This document shows, piece by piece, positions 48,889-61,548 of a stretch of 64,000 nt of DNA. This DNA is from Owenia fusiformis. Taxonomy: Eukaryota; Annelida; Polychaeta; Sabellida; Oweniidae. The stretch's first letter is position 1. Each line of letters starts with the position of its first letter. Where the stretch lies: contig CAIIXF020000003.1 of NCBI GenBank assembly GCA_903813345.2, positions 4,609,815 through 4,673,814 of the forward strand. Reading direction: 5' to 3'. The notes under the pieces were generated by a model. That model was not told the DNA's origin and searched no databases. It was given only the letters and a program-made list of their open reading frames with translations. The translations under genes and the position numbers were made by a program.

Positions 48889-50127
48889 CTATTGTTTTAG
48901 CTTTTTATTACCTAACACTGTTTTTAGCTCATGAACTTGTGTTGATGTTCATGTTTTAACTTTCTCGTACTAACCCGCGATATAATGATCAGTAAAATTG
49001 ATCAATCGTGTATTCAAATGATGATGACTTAGAAAACACTCTTCTGTAAGGAATACCTGCTTTACAAGTTATAGAACGTCTTTCAAAATATGCATAACAT
49101 TTCAATTTTTCAGTCTGTACCCCAATGTATTTATCAATACAATTCATTACAACACCGCAAACATCTCCTTCACACGAGCCTTCATTTTTTTAAAATGATC
49201 TCTTGTGTGTAGTACTGTAGTAGTGCAACCCACTTTTCACAAAGTGTATGTTTTTGAATAACTCTTGATTTAAAGATGGCGTATGACGTCTTTGAAAATG
49301 ATGTCTATTAGTATACTGTATATGATATTGAATATTTCTTACTAAGCTGAACTATCAACTCCCCAAGCATTACATGTATATAGGGTGTTCAATCACAAGG
49401 TTTAAATAATCTGCATTGTTTCACTGGACAACGATTTTAACAAAGGAAAAATGTTCTGATTTCTCTTTAGTTTTCATTCTCCATTTATGAGTCATTTGAT
49501 CCATATTCAGAATGATACTTTGACCTCACACTCATGAATGTAAACACATGGAGGGATTGTACACAGTTTTCGATGGTCATCAGGTCATCAAGAGGTCACG
49601 GTTCACAATCCTATCTGTGGATTGTAAAATTGAGATATTGATATATAAACTTCAAAATGAGAAATCTCCAGTATTCCACAGTAAAATGTATGTTGACATT
49701 ATCAAAGTCTCAAGGTAAGATAGTGATCTTGATGATGATATTTTTTAAATTTTGACAAAACTGCCTTACATTTGTTCTGTGTGGCTTTAAGTTACAATTG
49801 ATGTACACACTTAATTTAATAGATGAAGATGGATATATATTAATTGCACAAGGTTAATCATAAAATTAAGATTAATAAGAAACTTTATTTTAACTTTCTA
49901 TATACTATATGAAATGTTGAAAATAGTCAAGCAATCGGAAATACATTTACAACTTTAACACAGTCATTTTGTGCGTTTGATCAAACGTCTATCGTAGGAC
50001 GAATTTACTACATTTGTGTGGAATTCATTTGATATTCATTTTATTGGATTTAAATAATAATTAGAAGTTTTTCTATGTTTAAATAAAAACGGATATTTAC
50101 ACTTATTAGCATATATATTAAATATAT
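48889..50127. other. Intergenic 5' flank of gene C
   Basis: AT-rich sequence with no supported gene. A TATATATTAAATATATATG tract lies just upstream of the first gene C start codon and may hold a TATA element, but it is too AT-rich to call. Confidence 0.4.
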
Positions 50128-53100
50128 ATGAATAAAATGATTAAAAGTGAAGTCAACAGATTATTTTCAATCCTAATTGTTATGTGGTGGTCAGAGGTGA
50201 ATGCTCAGAATACACGGATTGGTTGTTTACCATTATTTCGGGAGTTTCGGGAGAAACTTGGAATCAGATGTGCTGATGACCCGCTGCCAAATGAATCAAT
50301 AGACCCTGACTCAGGTAAGACTCATTTCCTAGTATTAATCGTAATCAATTCAATACTACTAGTATACTACATAGACCATTGAGTGAAGTTGGGTCACACA
50401 AGGGCATAAATCAAGATCTTCACTGGAACGTATCCTGTTGCTTTTCTAAACGTATCGACAATACTATGGCCATAGGTATACTATAATATCTGAATGTATG
50501 CTGTTGTTGTCTCTACGACACGTAGAGATTGACATTTGAATTAAATAATGGCATGGTTAAGGAAAAATCGTCTACATATTTTTAACAGTGTTTTACTATT
50601 TTGGACCACCCTGTATATTTCATGCATAGAAACGAGTGTTTTTAATTGATTACTAATTGTGAATATCATTTTGTTTACTCCTTAAAGTAGTTTGACTAAT
50701 GAAGTTCAATTTAAAGCGGTAATAAACCCTGAGTGTGATTTATTAAATGGTCGAAACGTCAAATTGGTTTAGCAGATGATCAACAAACGACGTAATGAAA
50801 CACATTTAATATTCTTTCATAGTATTAAATCAGGACAAACTTAAACCTTAATTTATATTTATCAAAATGATATTTTCCGCATCAATGCCTTACCTTAACA
50901 TTTTCATTATTGGACCTGACATTTGTAGAACGTACTTTATGTATGCATTATGGATTTTCAAAACTGTACAATGCGTCTCAAAAAACGCAACAAACAAAAG
51001 AAATTGACGTACATCAAAACCAGTGATAATTTCAATAAATCTACCATGAAGCCACGTGTCTTCCATTTCCAATGATATATCATTTGTTCATATCCGATCA
51101 TGGACCACTGAATAATCATTGTTTCTTCGCACATGGGTAAAAATGCCTTTGTGCCAAGTTATGAAATATCCTAAATCAACTAATCCTTATTATGCAATCA
51201 GATAAAGCATTATGTAATGGGGCTGAGGATTAACTTTTGGTCACAAGACTTACATAACATAATACATTTCAAAACTTAGTTCTTCTTAGAAAAAAAGATT
51301 TTACTTTATGTGCTCATCAGTATCCATGATAATTCAGTTAACAACACGCCATGCGTCCAAAAAGAAGTGGCATACTCTTGCATGATTACGTTCTATTCCT
51401 TGCCGATCATTTCTCTGCTGATAGATGTTGACTCTTCTCTCAATGTCACGCACATCGTTTTGAATCATTGTGGGTTCTGGTGATTCACTGTCGTATTGTG
51501 AAATGTCCAAAACTTGGTCCAGAGCAGACATTGGACCATTGTGCGAAATGAATGATTATTCAGTGACCCATGGTCACATATATCATTAGAAAGAGGAGAC
51601 ATATGGCGTTTTTTTAGGCACACTGTATATGTGTTAATCCAATACTGGCAAATCGCAAATACAGAGGTACTGAATATAAGTAGCTGCTCAAATCAGTACA
51701 GCTATTTTGGATATTAATAAACCTTGTCTAGTAGATAGTTTGAGTGAGAGATTCGCCTTAATTAACACCGCATCACATAAAGCAATCTAGATTCTTAAAG
51801 AATGTCAACAAGTACAGCCACATGCTAACAAATGAGACGTTTTGTTTGACGTAAACGGTCAAAGAACATTATTATCTATGTTTTCAGAATACATATTTGC
51901 ATGTATTTTCTATATTAAAAAGGCCTTACCAATTGACACAAGAGTTAACAATAAACACAATATCATCCATATTGAGAAAAAACACATCTGTTTCATTATT
52001 AAAAACATCATCTTTGTCCATTGTTGTTCTTTCTCTTTTGGATTCTGTACAAGATGAATCAAACTCATTTCTTCATACTTCAAAAATGGATATTAACAAT
52101 TTGCGTATTTTTGTCAGTTCAATTAAATCACAAAACAGCAGCTATGCAAAGCGAGAAATATGGACATGTGGTACGAGCATTCGCGTTTGATCATACACCA
52201 GAGGAAATCAAACAACGGAATGCTAACATAAGAATAAGCAAACACTCCGGTAAGGATATTTACACACGATGATCAAAGATGTGTTTGGTTACGTGACTAG
52301 ATCGTAAATAGTCAGATATTTAAACTTTGCAAAAATTGATTTCGCGTCTCTAAATAAGATCTCCGTTTATGTATCTTTTAATCCCGATTTCAAATCAGAT
52401 TTCATATAAACTAATTACATTGTTAGATTAATACAATCAACATAAACATAAAACATAAACTTAAAGGCAGAACCAGATCTATAAGCGATGACTAAATTTC
52501 AAGCAACATGTACAATTGGCCAACCGATATATTCCTTACAATCTCAAATTTAATTTCCCCCAAAAGATCTGCGATATGATACCAATGGTGAAGTTGTCAA
52601 AGTTTCAATGTGCAAAAATGGGGGAAATGTTTAAATTCTCACAAATAATAAATATGGTAACCATTTTTAGGACACATAAAAGTGTAGTGTATATTTCTTC
52701 TTCAAACTTTTAGGGTTTAAAGATATGATATATGATGATATACGATATATCACTTGTAATATGATCAAAGAGATCGGTCTATTGGAAGTGTCCGTGTAAG
52801 AAGCCTCCTTTATTTATTTATCACCCCTCGTATAACAGTGAGTAAGTTAATATTCGGTATATACAAAGTATTGCTAATAGTAATTTGCAATCCCAATAAC
52901 GAAACGTATGTGGTTACATCTATATTCAATATCAACACACGACGCTCATTCAACGCCTTCCCGGCTTATCCATGACGTCAGTCGGATATTTTATATTTTA
53001 CTAACTTACTGGACGCTACGCAGTGTTGAACACTCCAATAACAATAGCTACGGCAAAGATATTTGAACATAAACGACCTTCGATAAATGATCCAAATGGG

Positions 53101-55702
53101 ATTTCTGATTGTCAAATTTGTGGACGGAAGTGCAAAATACCTGGACTTATTCGCGCATGCGTATGTCTCCAAACGTTTTGTTGATTCTCCGGATCCCCAA
53201 TCATTAATTGGCAGTACACAACATGTAAAACAAAGCAAAACATATAATGCTCTTTTCAGTATTAAGAAATAATTAAAATGAATTAATTGAAACTGAACTA
53301 ATTGATGCAATAACACTTTCTTTGATATCAAGTATTATGAGCGTGTTCAAAAAGTTTACTTTACACTTTTGAAAGTGACACAAAAATGTTTATTTCAGTT
53401 TGTTCCACTGTCAATCAGAGGTACTTGGCTGACCCCGAGGACAAATGTAAGTACTACGAGTGTGACTCATTGGGACGCTACGAGCTGAAGGACTGCCCAT
53501 CAGGAATGTCTGTTCCCATTTTTCTCCGCAAGGCGGCAGAGGAGGGAAAGTCATCATCTAAACCAGTGTGCAAACAAATATCGAATGCGTGCAGGAAATC
53601 ACTGGCGGAGTTGAACGAAGCAGTCCAAGGAAACTTTACAAGTAAGTGAAAGTTAAGTTTATTATTTTTATTCCCATCATTTTTTGACTTTTACAATTTG
53701 TTATTAAAAACGTGTTACTCTTTATCAGGTCTCCAGGATTCATTTAATCCATCTATATGTTTCAAAAAGAAGTACAGCATTAGTAGCAACGTCTCCGTAA
53801 ATGAATAAAAATAGAGTTCATGTTATCCGACAGTATAGAAATAGTTTGTGAATAATACATATAGTTCATTCTGACTTATCAGAGTCTCTTTCTTTCTACA
53901 GCTTGTGAGAGACTCTAATTATCATAAGAAAAACATGTCCCGAGCAAGCACATTCTCCAAGTAAATCAATGCACTTGGAGGAATGCACACGCCAACGAAT
54001 GTTACATGTATATATTTCCGTTATAAATAATTTTATCATCGTTGTTATCTACAGTTGTGATTTTTTGTATTTTACAACGTTTAGCTTTTTATCATGACGG
54101 ATCGCCAAGAACTGCATGTTCCTTTCATTGAGATAATATGTTTTAGAGATGCAAGCTATAAACTCAAACAAAAATTCAAACTACCCGCCATTATTTTGAT
54201 TGCACAAGACGAAATTTCCGTTTCCGGAGAACACTTTGAAGGAGAATTCTTGAAAAATCGCTCGAATTTTCACAAGGGGTTTCATGCATTTCTATTGCTT
54301 TGTCTAAGTCTCATTCAAAAATATACTCAAATCCGATACCATAATTATAAATTAAAATGAAAACATTAGACTCGCCAGACAAGATGATTAAACCGTTTCA
54401 AGCATTGGTGATTTGAGTTAAAGTGTGGATTTTTATATAAATGTAAGTCGGCATGTATTCGACAGTTAATGTACACATATGATGTATGCATTAACGTCTT
54501 ACCTAAATATCAATTCGTGACTATCATATTTGGATTTCAAAAATAAAGTTGGAAGTTACAGTGGAAGGAGATTACCGAAAACGTCAATCACATCCAAATA
54601 TCCGAACGACGTCAAGTATTAACAATACACTTGTCGTGTATCTCGAACAAGGCAAGGTTCTGTGATCCAGCAATGTGTATTCCGAAAGAAATACTTCACA
54701 AATATCAACAATTTTCATTGAGTCGGAGATTACATTCGATATTAGAACTTTCAAAATATTTACTTCAACCAAGGATCGTAAGAACTTGAAACATGTTGCT
54801 AGTTTTTCAATCCGCATATCCTCAATTACATTCTTTGACAAGGATGAACCCATTTGAAAAATGGGGTTCCTTAATTATTTTTCACAACTACCCTTGAAAT
54901 ACACTTTCTACAGTCATTATTCCACAGTCTCTTGGTTTCAAAGAAGGAAGTATAGAGACTGTGGATCCAACAATTCATATTACACACTTGTTAAAAGCTT
55001 GCTACTTTATGCATTTGGCGATCGCAATTTGAATTTTTTTTGAATTTATAATATTCATATTTATTTGCAGTCCAGAAAGAAAGGCGATGTGGTATTGATT
55101 TGTTGTGGGTCGTTGACGTGAGTTGTAGCATCACAGCGGATGACAGACAGCGTGTGAAAAACTTCGTACTAAATACGATAGATCGATTTAAAATAAAAGG
55201 CACTAACTTCGTTCAAGTCGGTGGTGTGACGTATGATGGTGTGATTCACGACATCATGTACTTGAGTGAAACTGTCAACAAACCGGGAACAATGCGTCGC
55301 TTTACAACACGGTATGTCGATGAGCCCAAAAAGTGTCACACCGCCACAAACAAAGCCCTACAAACAATACACGACTTCTATCTTGATCCGCTTAACGGGA
55401 ATCGACCCGATTTTCCAGATATTCTTATTGTTATGACAGACGGTAAAACTTATCTCGGGAGAAAGGGAGATAATAAACAGGCGCGAGAAGAAACGGAGTT
55501 GTATGGTCGACTGATACGGGAGGAGAAGGGAGTTTCAAGTTTCGTCGTAGGCCTACCCAACAGGCAGACTGGTGAATTTGCAGGGCAAAAAGAATGGTTA
55601 CAAATAGCAGGGACTGAAGAGAGAATATTTCTGATTTCTAAATTCGAAGAACTTGAAAGTCGAGTCGATGAAATTGCACAAAGCGCATGCCCAGACTCAT
55701 GA
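50128..55702 (+). CDS. Gene C: secreted CBM14 plus von Willebrand A protein, 353 aa
   Basis: Exons 50128-50314, 53399-53641 and 55071-55702; GT-AG introns, phase 1 at both junctions, CDS 1062 nt. Residues 1-26 are a signal peptide ending near SEVNA. Exon 2 encodes a type 2 chitin-binding (CBM14, peritrophin-A-like) domain: six cysteines over about residues 64-130 with KYYEC, the aromatic-rich motif, and CPSG. Exon 3 encodes a VWA domain with MIDAS parts DVSCS (159-163), the Thr region near 234-236, and TDG (266-268). The chain ends without a membrane segment, so it is secreted. Known molluscan shell-matrix proteins of the Pif/BMSP type join VWA and chitin-binding domains, so a role in a chitin-containing extracellular matrix or shell is likely, but this is inference. 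The start at 50137 is also possible. A second candidate first exon lies at 52054. Confidence 0.82.
50969..51625. mobile_element. Degenerate MITE with TA-flanked inverted ends
   Basis: Left end CAATGCGTCTCAAAAAACGC, right end complement of CAGTGTGCCTAAAAAAACGC, each next to TA. Internal segments at about 51060-51140 and 51525-51600 are also inverted copies (CACTGAATAATCATT, AATGATATAT). Ends resemble Tc1/mariner. Sits in gene C intron 1. Two short minus-strand frames inside (for example 51334-51531) have no recognisable transposase motif. Confidence 0.6.
52054..52249 (+). CDS. Alternative first exon of gene C
   Basis: An ATG at 52054 opens a frame encoding a hydrophobic leader (FILQKWILTICVFLSVQL) and about 40 more residues, ending at a good donor (CCG then GTAAGG at 52250) in phase 1, the same phase as exon 1. 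It can join the CBM14 exon at 53399 in frame. The mature part is unlike that of exon 1. Most likely an alternative promoter and signal-peptide exon; it might instead be the remnant first exon of a duplicated gene. Confidence 0.55.
53642..55070. other. Gene C intron 2
   Basis: 1.4 kb of AT-rich intron. No tandem array and no copy of the exon junctions, in contrast to genes A and B. A 88-codon frame at 54094 has no recognised domain. Confidence 0.6.
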
Positions 55703-55966
55703 TATAGTTCAACCGCTGATTTTGGGGCAAATGTAATCAATCGGAATATTAGGATCAAGGGTAATATTGGGAAAACTTCTTGAAGTTGCAAGGTTCACAA
55801 TTTATCTACCAAGATTAAATTATATCCATGGTTTACGACAACTTAGTAGTAGTTCTCAATTTTACAAAAATAATGTGATGGTAACTAGATCAATAATCTA
55901 AACACTTGTTTTATCATTTGATAGTTAAGATCGTAGTGCACGTGTTATAATCTTTGTAAAAGATTT

Positions 55967-55972
55967 AATAAA
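55967..55972 (+). promoter_or_regulatory. Polyadenylation signal of gene C
   Basis: AATAAA about 265 nt past the gene C stop codon, in the coding orientation. Confidence 0.5.
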
Positions 55973-57612
55973 TAGGTAATATTTAGGTAATCAGGGTTGA
56001 ATATATAGGTCAAACCATGTTATTGGTATAAGCTGGTAACGGAAAAGTGAAAGAATTCTGTCAGTCCAGATCAATTGACAGTTATCACTATATAATGCTG
56101 ATGCACGTAAAGTCTGATTTTAAGAAAACTATTAGAAGCACTTCGAAAAACTTTGTTGACTATTTGACTCAACGGTGAAGGTCATATAAATGCTGTAAAT
56201 GCAAAAGAAGATAGAGAGAGGATATCCTTTGTTTTTTAGGGATACCATTTTTATCCATGAGGGGATATCGCCTATATCCACGAGCGGGCGCAGCGAATGA
56301 GTCGAGATCGGCCATATCCAAGAGTCATAGGATATCATATTTATCCCATGGTCGCTATTTTTCTATGGATTAAAAATATTTGACCTAAAAGTTGTTGTTT
56401 TCTAATTTTTTAATTTTATTTTCTTTGAACTATTTTTACAAAATGATTGCATGAAAAATAACTCATTTTTACTGAGCACATATTCTTGGAAATAAATTGT
56501 TGCAGATCAAACAGCTGGGTGGTTATTTGGAGCCAAATTCAAAACTAATGAAAAAATCGTATCCAACGGATAGTATTTTTAAAGACGTCATAATGAGTTG
56601 GATACGGATTTAATATATATGTAATATCCATCTGATAAATTATGTGTTATGTTCAACAAAGCAGCATTTTCTTCGCCGTCAACTCTTCTCGTTGAAGTGA
56701 GGTCCATGTTGAAGTATTTCATATGCTTTTTGTGAATGGTATTGAACATTTTGTAAATCCGATTTGTGTCATTTCTTCAAGAAAGCGTGTATTTGTGTAG
56801 GTCGTGAACTTTCTTGTTTCTTTTTTTAAAGTGTTTCCTTATTCTCACGACTCTTACACTATTTTACGCGAAAATGATGATCTATCATTAGATTAAAAAC
56901 ATAAGGTATAATTTTAAATCGATATCCAATAGTCTTTGTGGAATAAATGAAGATCAAATCGGGGGCTCTCTCTGGGAAAAGAATCCTTCAATTCGGCGGG
57001 GGGTTCTTCTGGGGATTTTTGCATATCGCGAATATAATGTGTAGCAAATTGACCCGGGGGTGGCACTCTCGCTTAAAATGCATGTAGCAGATATTAAGTG
57101 TTTTACAGTATTTGGACAGACGTTGTTACTGCGAATGTCCAAAAGTCTAAGAAATAAATGAATAAATGAATGATCTTCATTAGACACCCTTTCGCCAAGC
57201 AATCTGAATTAATCTGCGGGGACCTTTATCAAAACCACTCTACCATATACCCGTAAAAAATATATTTCAGCTAAGATTAAGGAGAGAACCCCAATACTAC
57301 ACTTTCGATAGCGGTCGTTTTTTATATATCATACCAATAAATTTATATAAGACCTAACAATGACTTTTATTACAATGTCAGAAAAAGTATGCAACAAATA
57401 GTGAAAAGGTTGATTATCGATGGCCCATGTTAAAATCTCTAAAATAAAAAAAATTGTCTATCAACTTTGAAATTTCATTTTTTGAAAATGTAACTTCTGG
57501 TTCGAAGAGATTCCCCAAATTTTCCAATTTATGTTGAAATCACTTTGCTATCCTAACGCATTCTGATTTATCTGAGAGTCTCTTTTTATATAAGCCTGAT
57601 TTTGTCTATTCC
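55973..57612. other. Intergenic sequence
   Basis: No supported gene. Between about 56215 and 56345 a segment with GGATATCC-like ends and CGAGCGGGCGCAGCGAATGA looks like a short dispersed palindromic repeat; its borders are unclear. Confidence 0.4.
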
Positions 57613-57960
57613 AAGGGATAATACAAACTGTGGATCCCACAATGATCTCAACAGTTTGTCGGACCAATACGGACTGTGGATCGTATGGACTAATACAGAC
57701 TGTGGATCGTATGGACTAATACAGGCTGTGGATCGTATTGACTAAAACCGACTGTGGATCCCACAATGATCTCAACAGTGTGTACGGACTAATACGGACT
57801 GTGGATCGTATGGACTAATACAGACTGTGGATCGCATGGACTAATACAGGCTGTGGATCGTATGGACTAAAACCGACTGTGGATCCCACAATGATCTCAA
57901 CAGTTTGTACGGACTAATACAGACTGTGGAACCCACAATGACCTCAACAGTTTGTATGGA
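57613..57960. repeat. Short composite tandem array
   Basis: About eleven imperfect units of 26-48 bp built from GGACTAATACAGACTGTGGATC and, in three of them, GGATCCCACAATGATCTCAA plus CAGTTTGTA. The longer units recur at near-regular spacing, giving a higher-order repeat of about 130 bp. Confidence 0.88.
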
Positions 57961-58225
57961 CGACAAGATAATATTCGTTGACTTTGTCAACAATGTTCCA
58001 ATCGATCTAGCAATAAAGCATTTAAGGCATTGTTTTAATTTCAGATTTATTACTATAAAATCGGTCCTTCACTTTATATCGTCATATTAATGTTCAACAT
58101 TATAAACATTATGGTATAGTTTATGGATAGATTTATAAACAAAACACGTATTTGTGTGCACATATTACTAATTACTTGGTATTATCGATATACAATTTAT
58201 ATCTCTGTTGGTAGTTGTTCGGTAC

Positions 58226-60179
58226 CACTGTATGTACAGAGATCGCCTAGTATTAAAAGTGGGTGATCAAAGACTCGACAAGATGCGCAAAATTCAAATA
58301 TCTTGTAACGGTTATTTTTAAAAGATTTATTTGTGTTTATATTACACGCTACTGGTGATTCAATAAGGTTTTGTAGGCACAAGAACACCCATATGCTTTG
58401 AAAAATATATATTACTTTGACCATTTTTCGTATATGTGATTGATTTTACGATGTAAAGATATAAATGCGATATAATATGTGCTGTTTTATTTAAAAAGCT
58501 TTAATATCAAAAACAATAGAAGATTTTTACTCACTTTAATTTTTTATACTTAGGTAGGGTCTTGGGCTTCCATTTGACCATGACAAAGTTCACGTTTCCT
58601 CTTAAATAACATGGAATAAATATTTTAACACAGAAATGAATTAATCGGCCTATAGCGTGAGTTTCAGCAGATCATACACTATATGCTTTAAAGGGAAGAA
58701 AAATGGGGTTTCATGCAAAATGTATGTCCAAATTAAAATAAACATGTACATCACCGTTCATTGATTCATTCGATTAAATGGTCACTGTGTGCGTATATTT
58801 TGTTATTCTGTCTATGTTTGAATACAATATGATATGTACACTGTACACTGCTAAGAGAAAAACCTCTTGAAGCGTAACACCTTATAAATGGAACAGTTTT
58901 TAAAGTCACATTTCAGTCCATTTATTCTACCCTCTGATTCCAAGGTATGAAAACTTAACACCTTGGCATCCAAGATGATTGTCGAATTGTAATGCAAGAA
59001 TTGAATAAATCATAAATGAAAATGTATGTCACTGTATCATCCATTGTCATGATTGTGGTTGTTATGGACATGGGGTCTCATAATAAACTTATTAAATCTG
59101 AATTGTACACTTTCTATTTCATTGGGGAGTTAAATCATTCTTTTGCAGCAAGGTATCAATAAGTTATAGAAAAATGTAATGACCTTCAGTAGATGCCAAT
59201 AGTCAGTTCCCAGTTTCACCACGAGGTGGCTAACTTGGGTCATATGTAAATGATAGGTATAGGGGAAAGCTGCTCTATAGTTCAATATTCAGAAGATTTA
59301 TTGATCAATTTTCAACTAAGGTGTATAGGTGATTATCTTGAAAATGTTAGAATTGTATGTAATCGAATGCAAAATAAACGCCCAGTGGGCGTTTTTAGAG
59401 AAACAAAGTGAAATGAATACTCTGCTATTCTAGACAGCCTTATGTGGATGGGCTGAGGAAAAGTTCCAGTTTAGGCTTTGGTCATATGTACATTAAAGAT
59501 TTGTTTGATTTATAATTAAAACCAAATCTTTACTTGTCAAGCTCATAGTTCTTCTAATCATTCTAAATTTGCCTCTATTTTCAATAATCTTTCTCATCTT
59601 CATCATTTCATCTTCATGGTGTTCTATAAGGTGATTTATAATGTTTTGAAATTTAACAGTTCGTAGTGAAGGACAATAGAAACATGTAAATCCAACCACT
59701 CTGAAATGCAAAGAACATATCATTAGAATCCACATGGTAAAATCACTCACTTGGCTGATCATAATTTTTTTTATAACATCCTCCTTACTCGATACTGAAG
59801 GGGAGTTGGGACGTCTGATATGCATGTAATGTTAAGTTTTATGTATATTAACCATAGATGATATTGGTTTTGTGGTTTTGGCAATCTAAAAACAGAAAAT
59901 TTTGTGAAAAATACATTTTCGTTCGACGGGTTTTTGATTTTGCTTCTTTTATCAACTCAGTTCAGGTATTTCGGTTGATTTAATCACTGAATCCTGTTAC
60001 CAAATGAATCTTGAGTCTCTTATACAGCATATGGAATACCATCTGTAGGTAAAATGACTTTAAACTGGTAAAGAGAAGACAAACAAACATACCTTTCCTC
60101 CGACATTTTGCATTTTGCGCATCTTGTCGAGTCTTTGATCACCCACTTTTAATACTAGGCGATCTCTGTACATACAGTG
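58226..60179. mobile_element. 1954-bp DNA transposon with perfect 68-bp TIRs and 5-bp target duplication
   Basis: The ends are inverted repeats identical over the first 68 bp, starting CACTGTATGTACAGAGATCG. GGTAC flanks both sides (58221-58225 and 60180-60184). Five-bp duplications and ends starting CAC are features of Transib-type and RAG-related elements (Transib consensus CACWATG), so that group is the best guess. No DDE transposase frame is present; the interior holds a small two-exon frame on the minus strand and a hairpin AAACGCCCA/TGGGCGTTT near 59375. Confidence 0.85.
59534..60106 (-). CDS. Candidate two-exon zinc-finger frame inside the transposon
   Basis: A short first exon (60106-60093) starts at an ATG just inside the right TIR, MSEE plus two bases, with a GTATGT donor. 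It joins in frame to 59700-59534 after a TTTCAG acceptor. Exon 2 encodes GFTCFYCPSLRTV and NHLIEHH, a CxxC...HxxxH zinc-finger-like motif, then a basic segment (RGKFRMIRRT). If not spliced at 59533 the frame runs to a stop at 59493. It could be the 5' end of a deleted transposase gene or a transposon-borne accessory protein. No family recognised. Confidence 0.4.
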
Positions 60180-60604
60180 GGTACGTTCTTATGTATCCGA
60201 AGGCACAATAACCATGAACGAAATGCTCATAGATAGACAGAATTTACTACTACGGTAGAACTCTCCTTACTTTTTGTACCATTGAGATGCATTTTAAATT
60301 GACAAAGTTTATATTAGATTTTCTCAAATCACGTACAGCCCATCGATTTTCAGAGAATTTCAGAGAAATATAGGAAACATCTACTTCATGTCAAAAAAAT
60401 TTCAACAAAAATATCCCATGAAAATCAAAAGTTCAGCTCTCTTATATAGTTGGAGTGTCAAAACGCCATCATATTTATGTACGCTTATGTACATATATTA
60501 AGATAGTGATGAGGTATACCATTGCAGTCGCCAAACAGGTTCTAAATAGAACTACGTTCCTTATACCACGAAACAATGTCATAGTTGCTCACAATATTGT
60601 GAAT

Positions 60605-60900
60605 CTTTTTTTGACCCTGAGAAGGTCATTAAAAAACAACATCTCAAATCTATGGCCAAATTTGAAGTTTCGAGAACTTGCAGATGTTTTAAAAAAATGG
60701 TCAATTTGAAGCAAGTTGAAAAAATCATTTTTGACCTAAGAAGGTCATGAAGGTGAAATCTCAAATCTCAAATCAGATTTGTTCTTCTGAGAACTTGTAG
60801 ATGATTTTGAAAAAATTGGTCAATTTGAAGCTAGTTGAAAAATACTTTCTTAACCTTGAGAAGGTCATTGAAGGTCAAATCTTAAATCTTTAGCCAAAAC
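60605..60900. repeat. Dispersed GACCTTGAGAAGGTC-family repeat
   Basis: Two to three degenerate units matching the interior of the element at 13900-15195 (TTGACCTTGAGAAGGTCATT, GTCAATTTGAAGCAAGTTG). No terminal repeats are visible, so this is a fragment. Confidence 0.75.
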
Positions 60901-61548
60901 GAAAATGAGGCTTTTTGCTGCAGGTGTCGACTTTTGGGTTGCAACCGAAGATACTTCAAGAAAAGCCGGAGACTGCCGAAGATTTTATTGGCAAACGAAG
61001 TTGGCCGAGGGTACAACGAATGGGAAGAGGACGTTTCTAATTGGTCAAAAAGAGAGGCTCGGCATTCTCCGTCAGATTAAATCGGCAAAATTCGGTTGCA
61101 TTGCTTACCCTCGGTTGCATGGCACAACCTCGATTGAATGGAAAAGATGCTGTCCCTTTTGCTGCAACTCTTATCATTGTTCAAGGTTCGACACAGAGCT
61201 CGAGACAAACCACATGTATCTTCACAGACATGCAAACATCAAGTATGCATAGATTTCTTCTATCAAAATTTTCACAAAATTTCCTTTCCTATTGTTAAAA
61301 ATTGACTTTATGAACAAAGTTTCACTCCCGATATATTCACTATTCCACTTGTGTCGAGGTATTGTGAAATATACAGGGTGTCAAAAAGAAAAACAGGACT
61401 GAAGAAAAAGGTGAATACCAGTGCTCCCTAGCTTAAGATTTCCGAGCAAAATACAGATTCTTCTTTAGTAGGGTCGAAGTATATTCAGCAATCCTCAATT
61501 GCGGTTCAAAAATCGTACCTTCGAGAATACGACATTTTGTTACCGAAA
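60901..61548. other. Intergenic sequence
   Basis: A 115-codon plus-strand frame at 60905 starts inside a repeat fragment and has no domain I recognise. A TACAGGGTGTCAAAAAGAAA motif near 61374 looks like one end of a further mariner-type element, but no partner end was found. Confidence 0.4.

Noticed and set aside
54094-54360. 88-codon frame as an extra gene C exon
   Set aside because: No domain, and exons 2 and 3 of gene C already join in matching phase without it.
60905-61252. 115-codon plus-strand frame as a gene
   Set aside because: It begins within a repeat fragment, has no recognised domain, and a second frame overlaps it; nothing supports translation.
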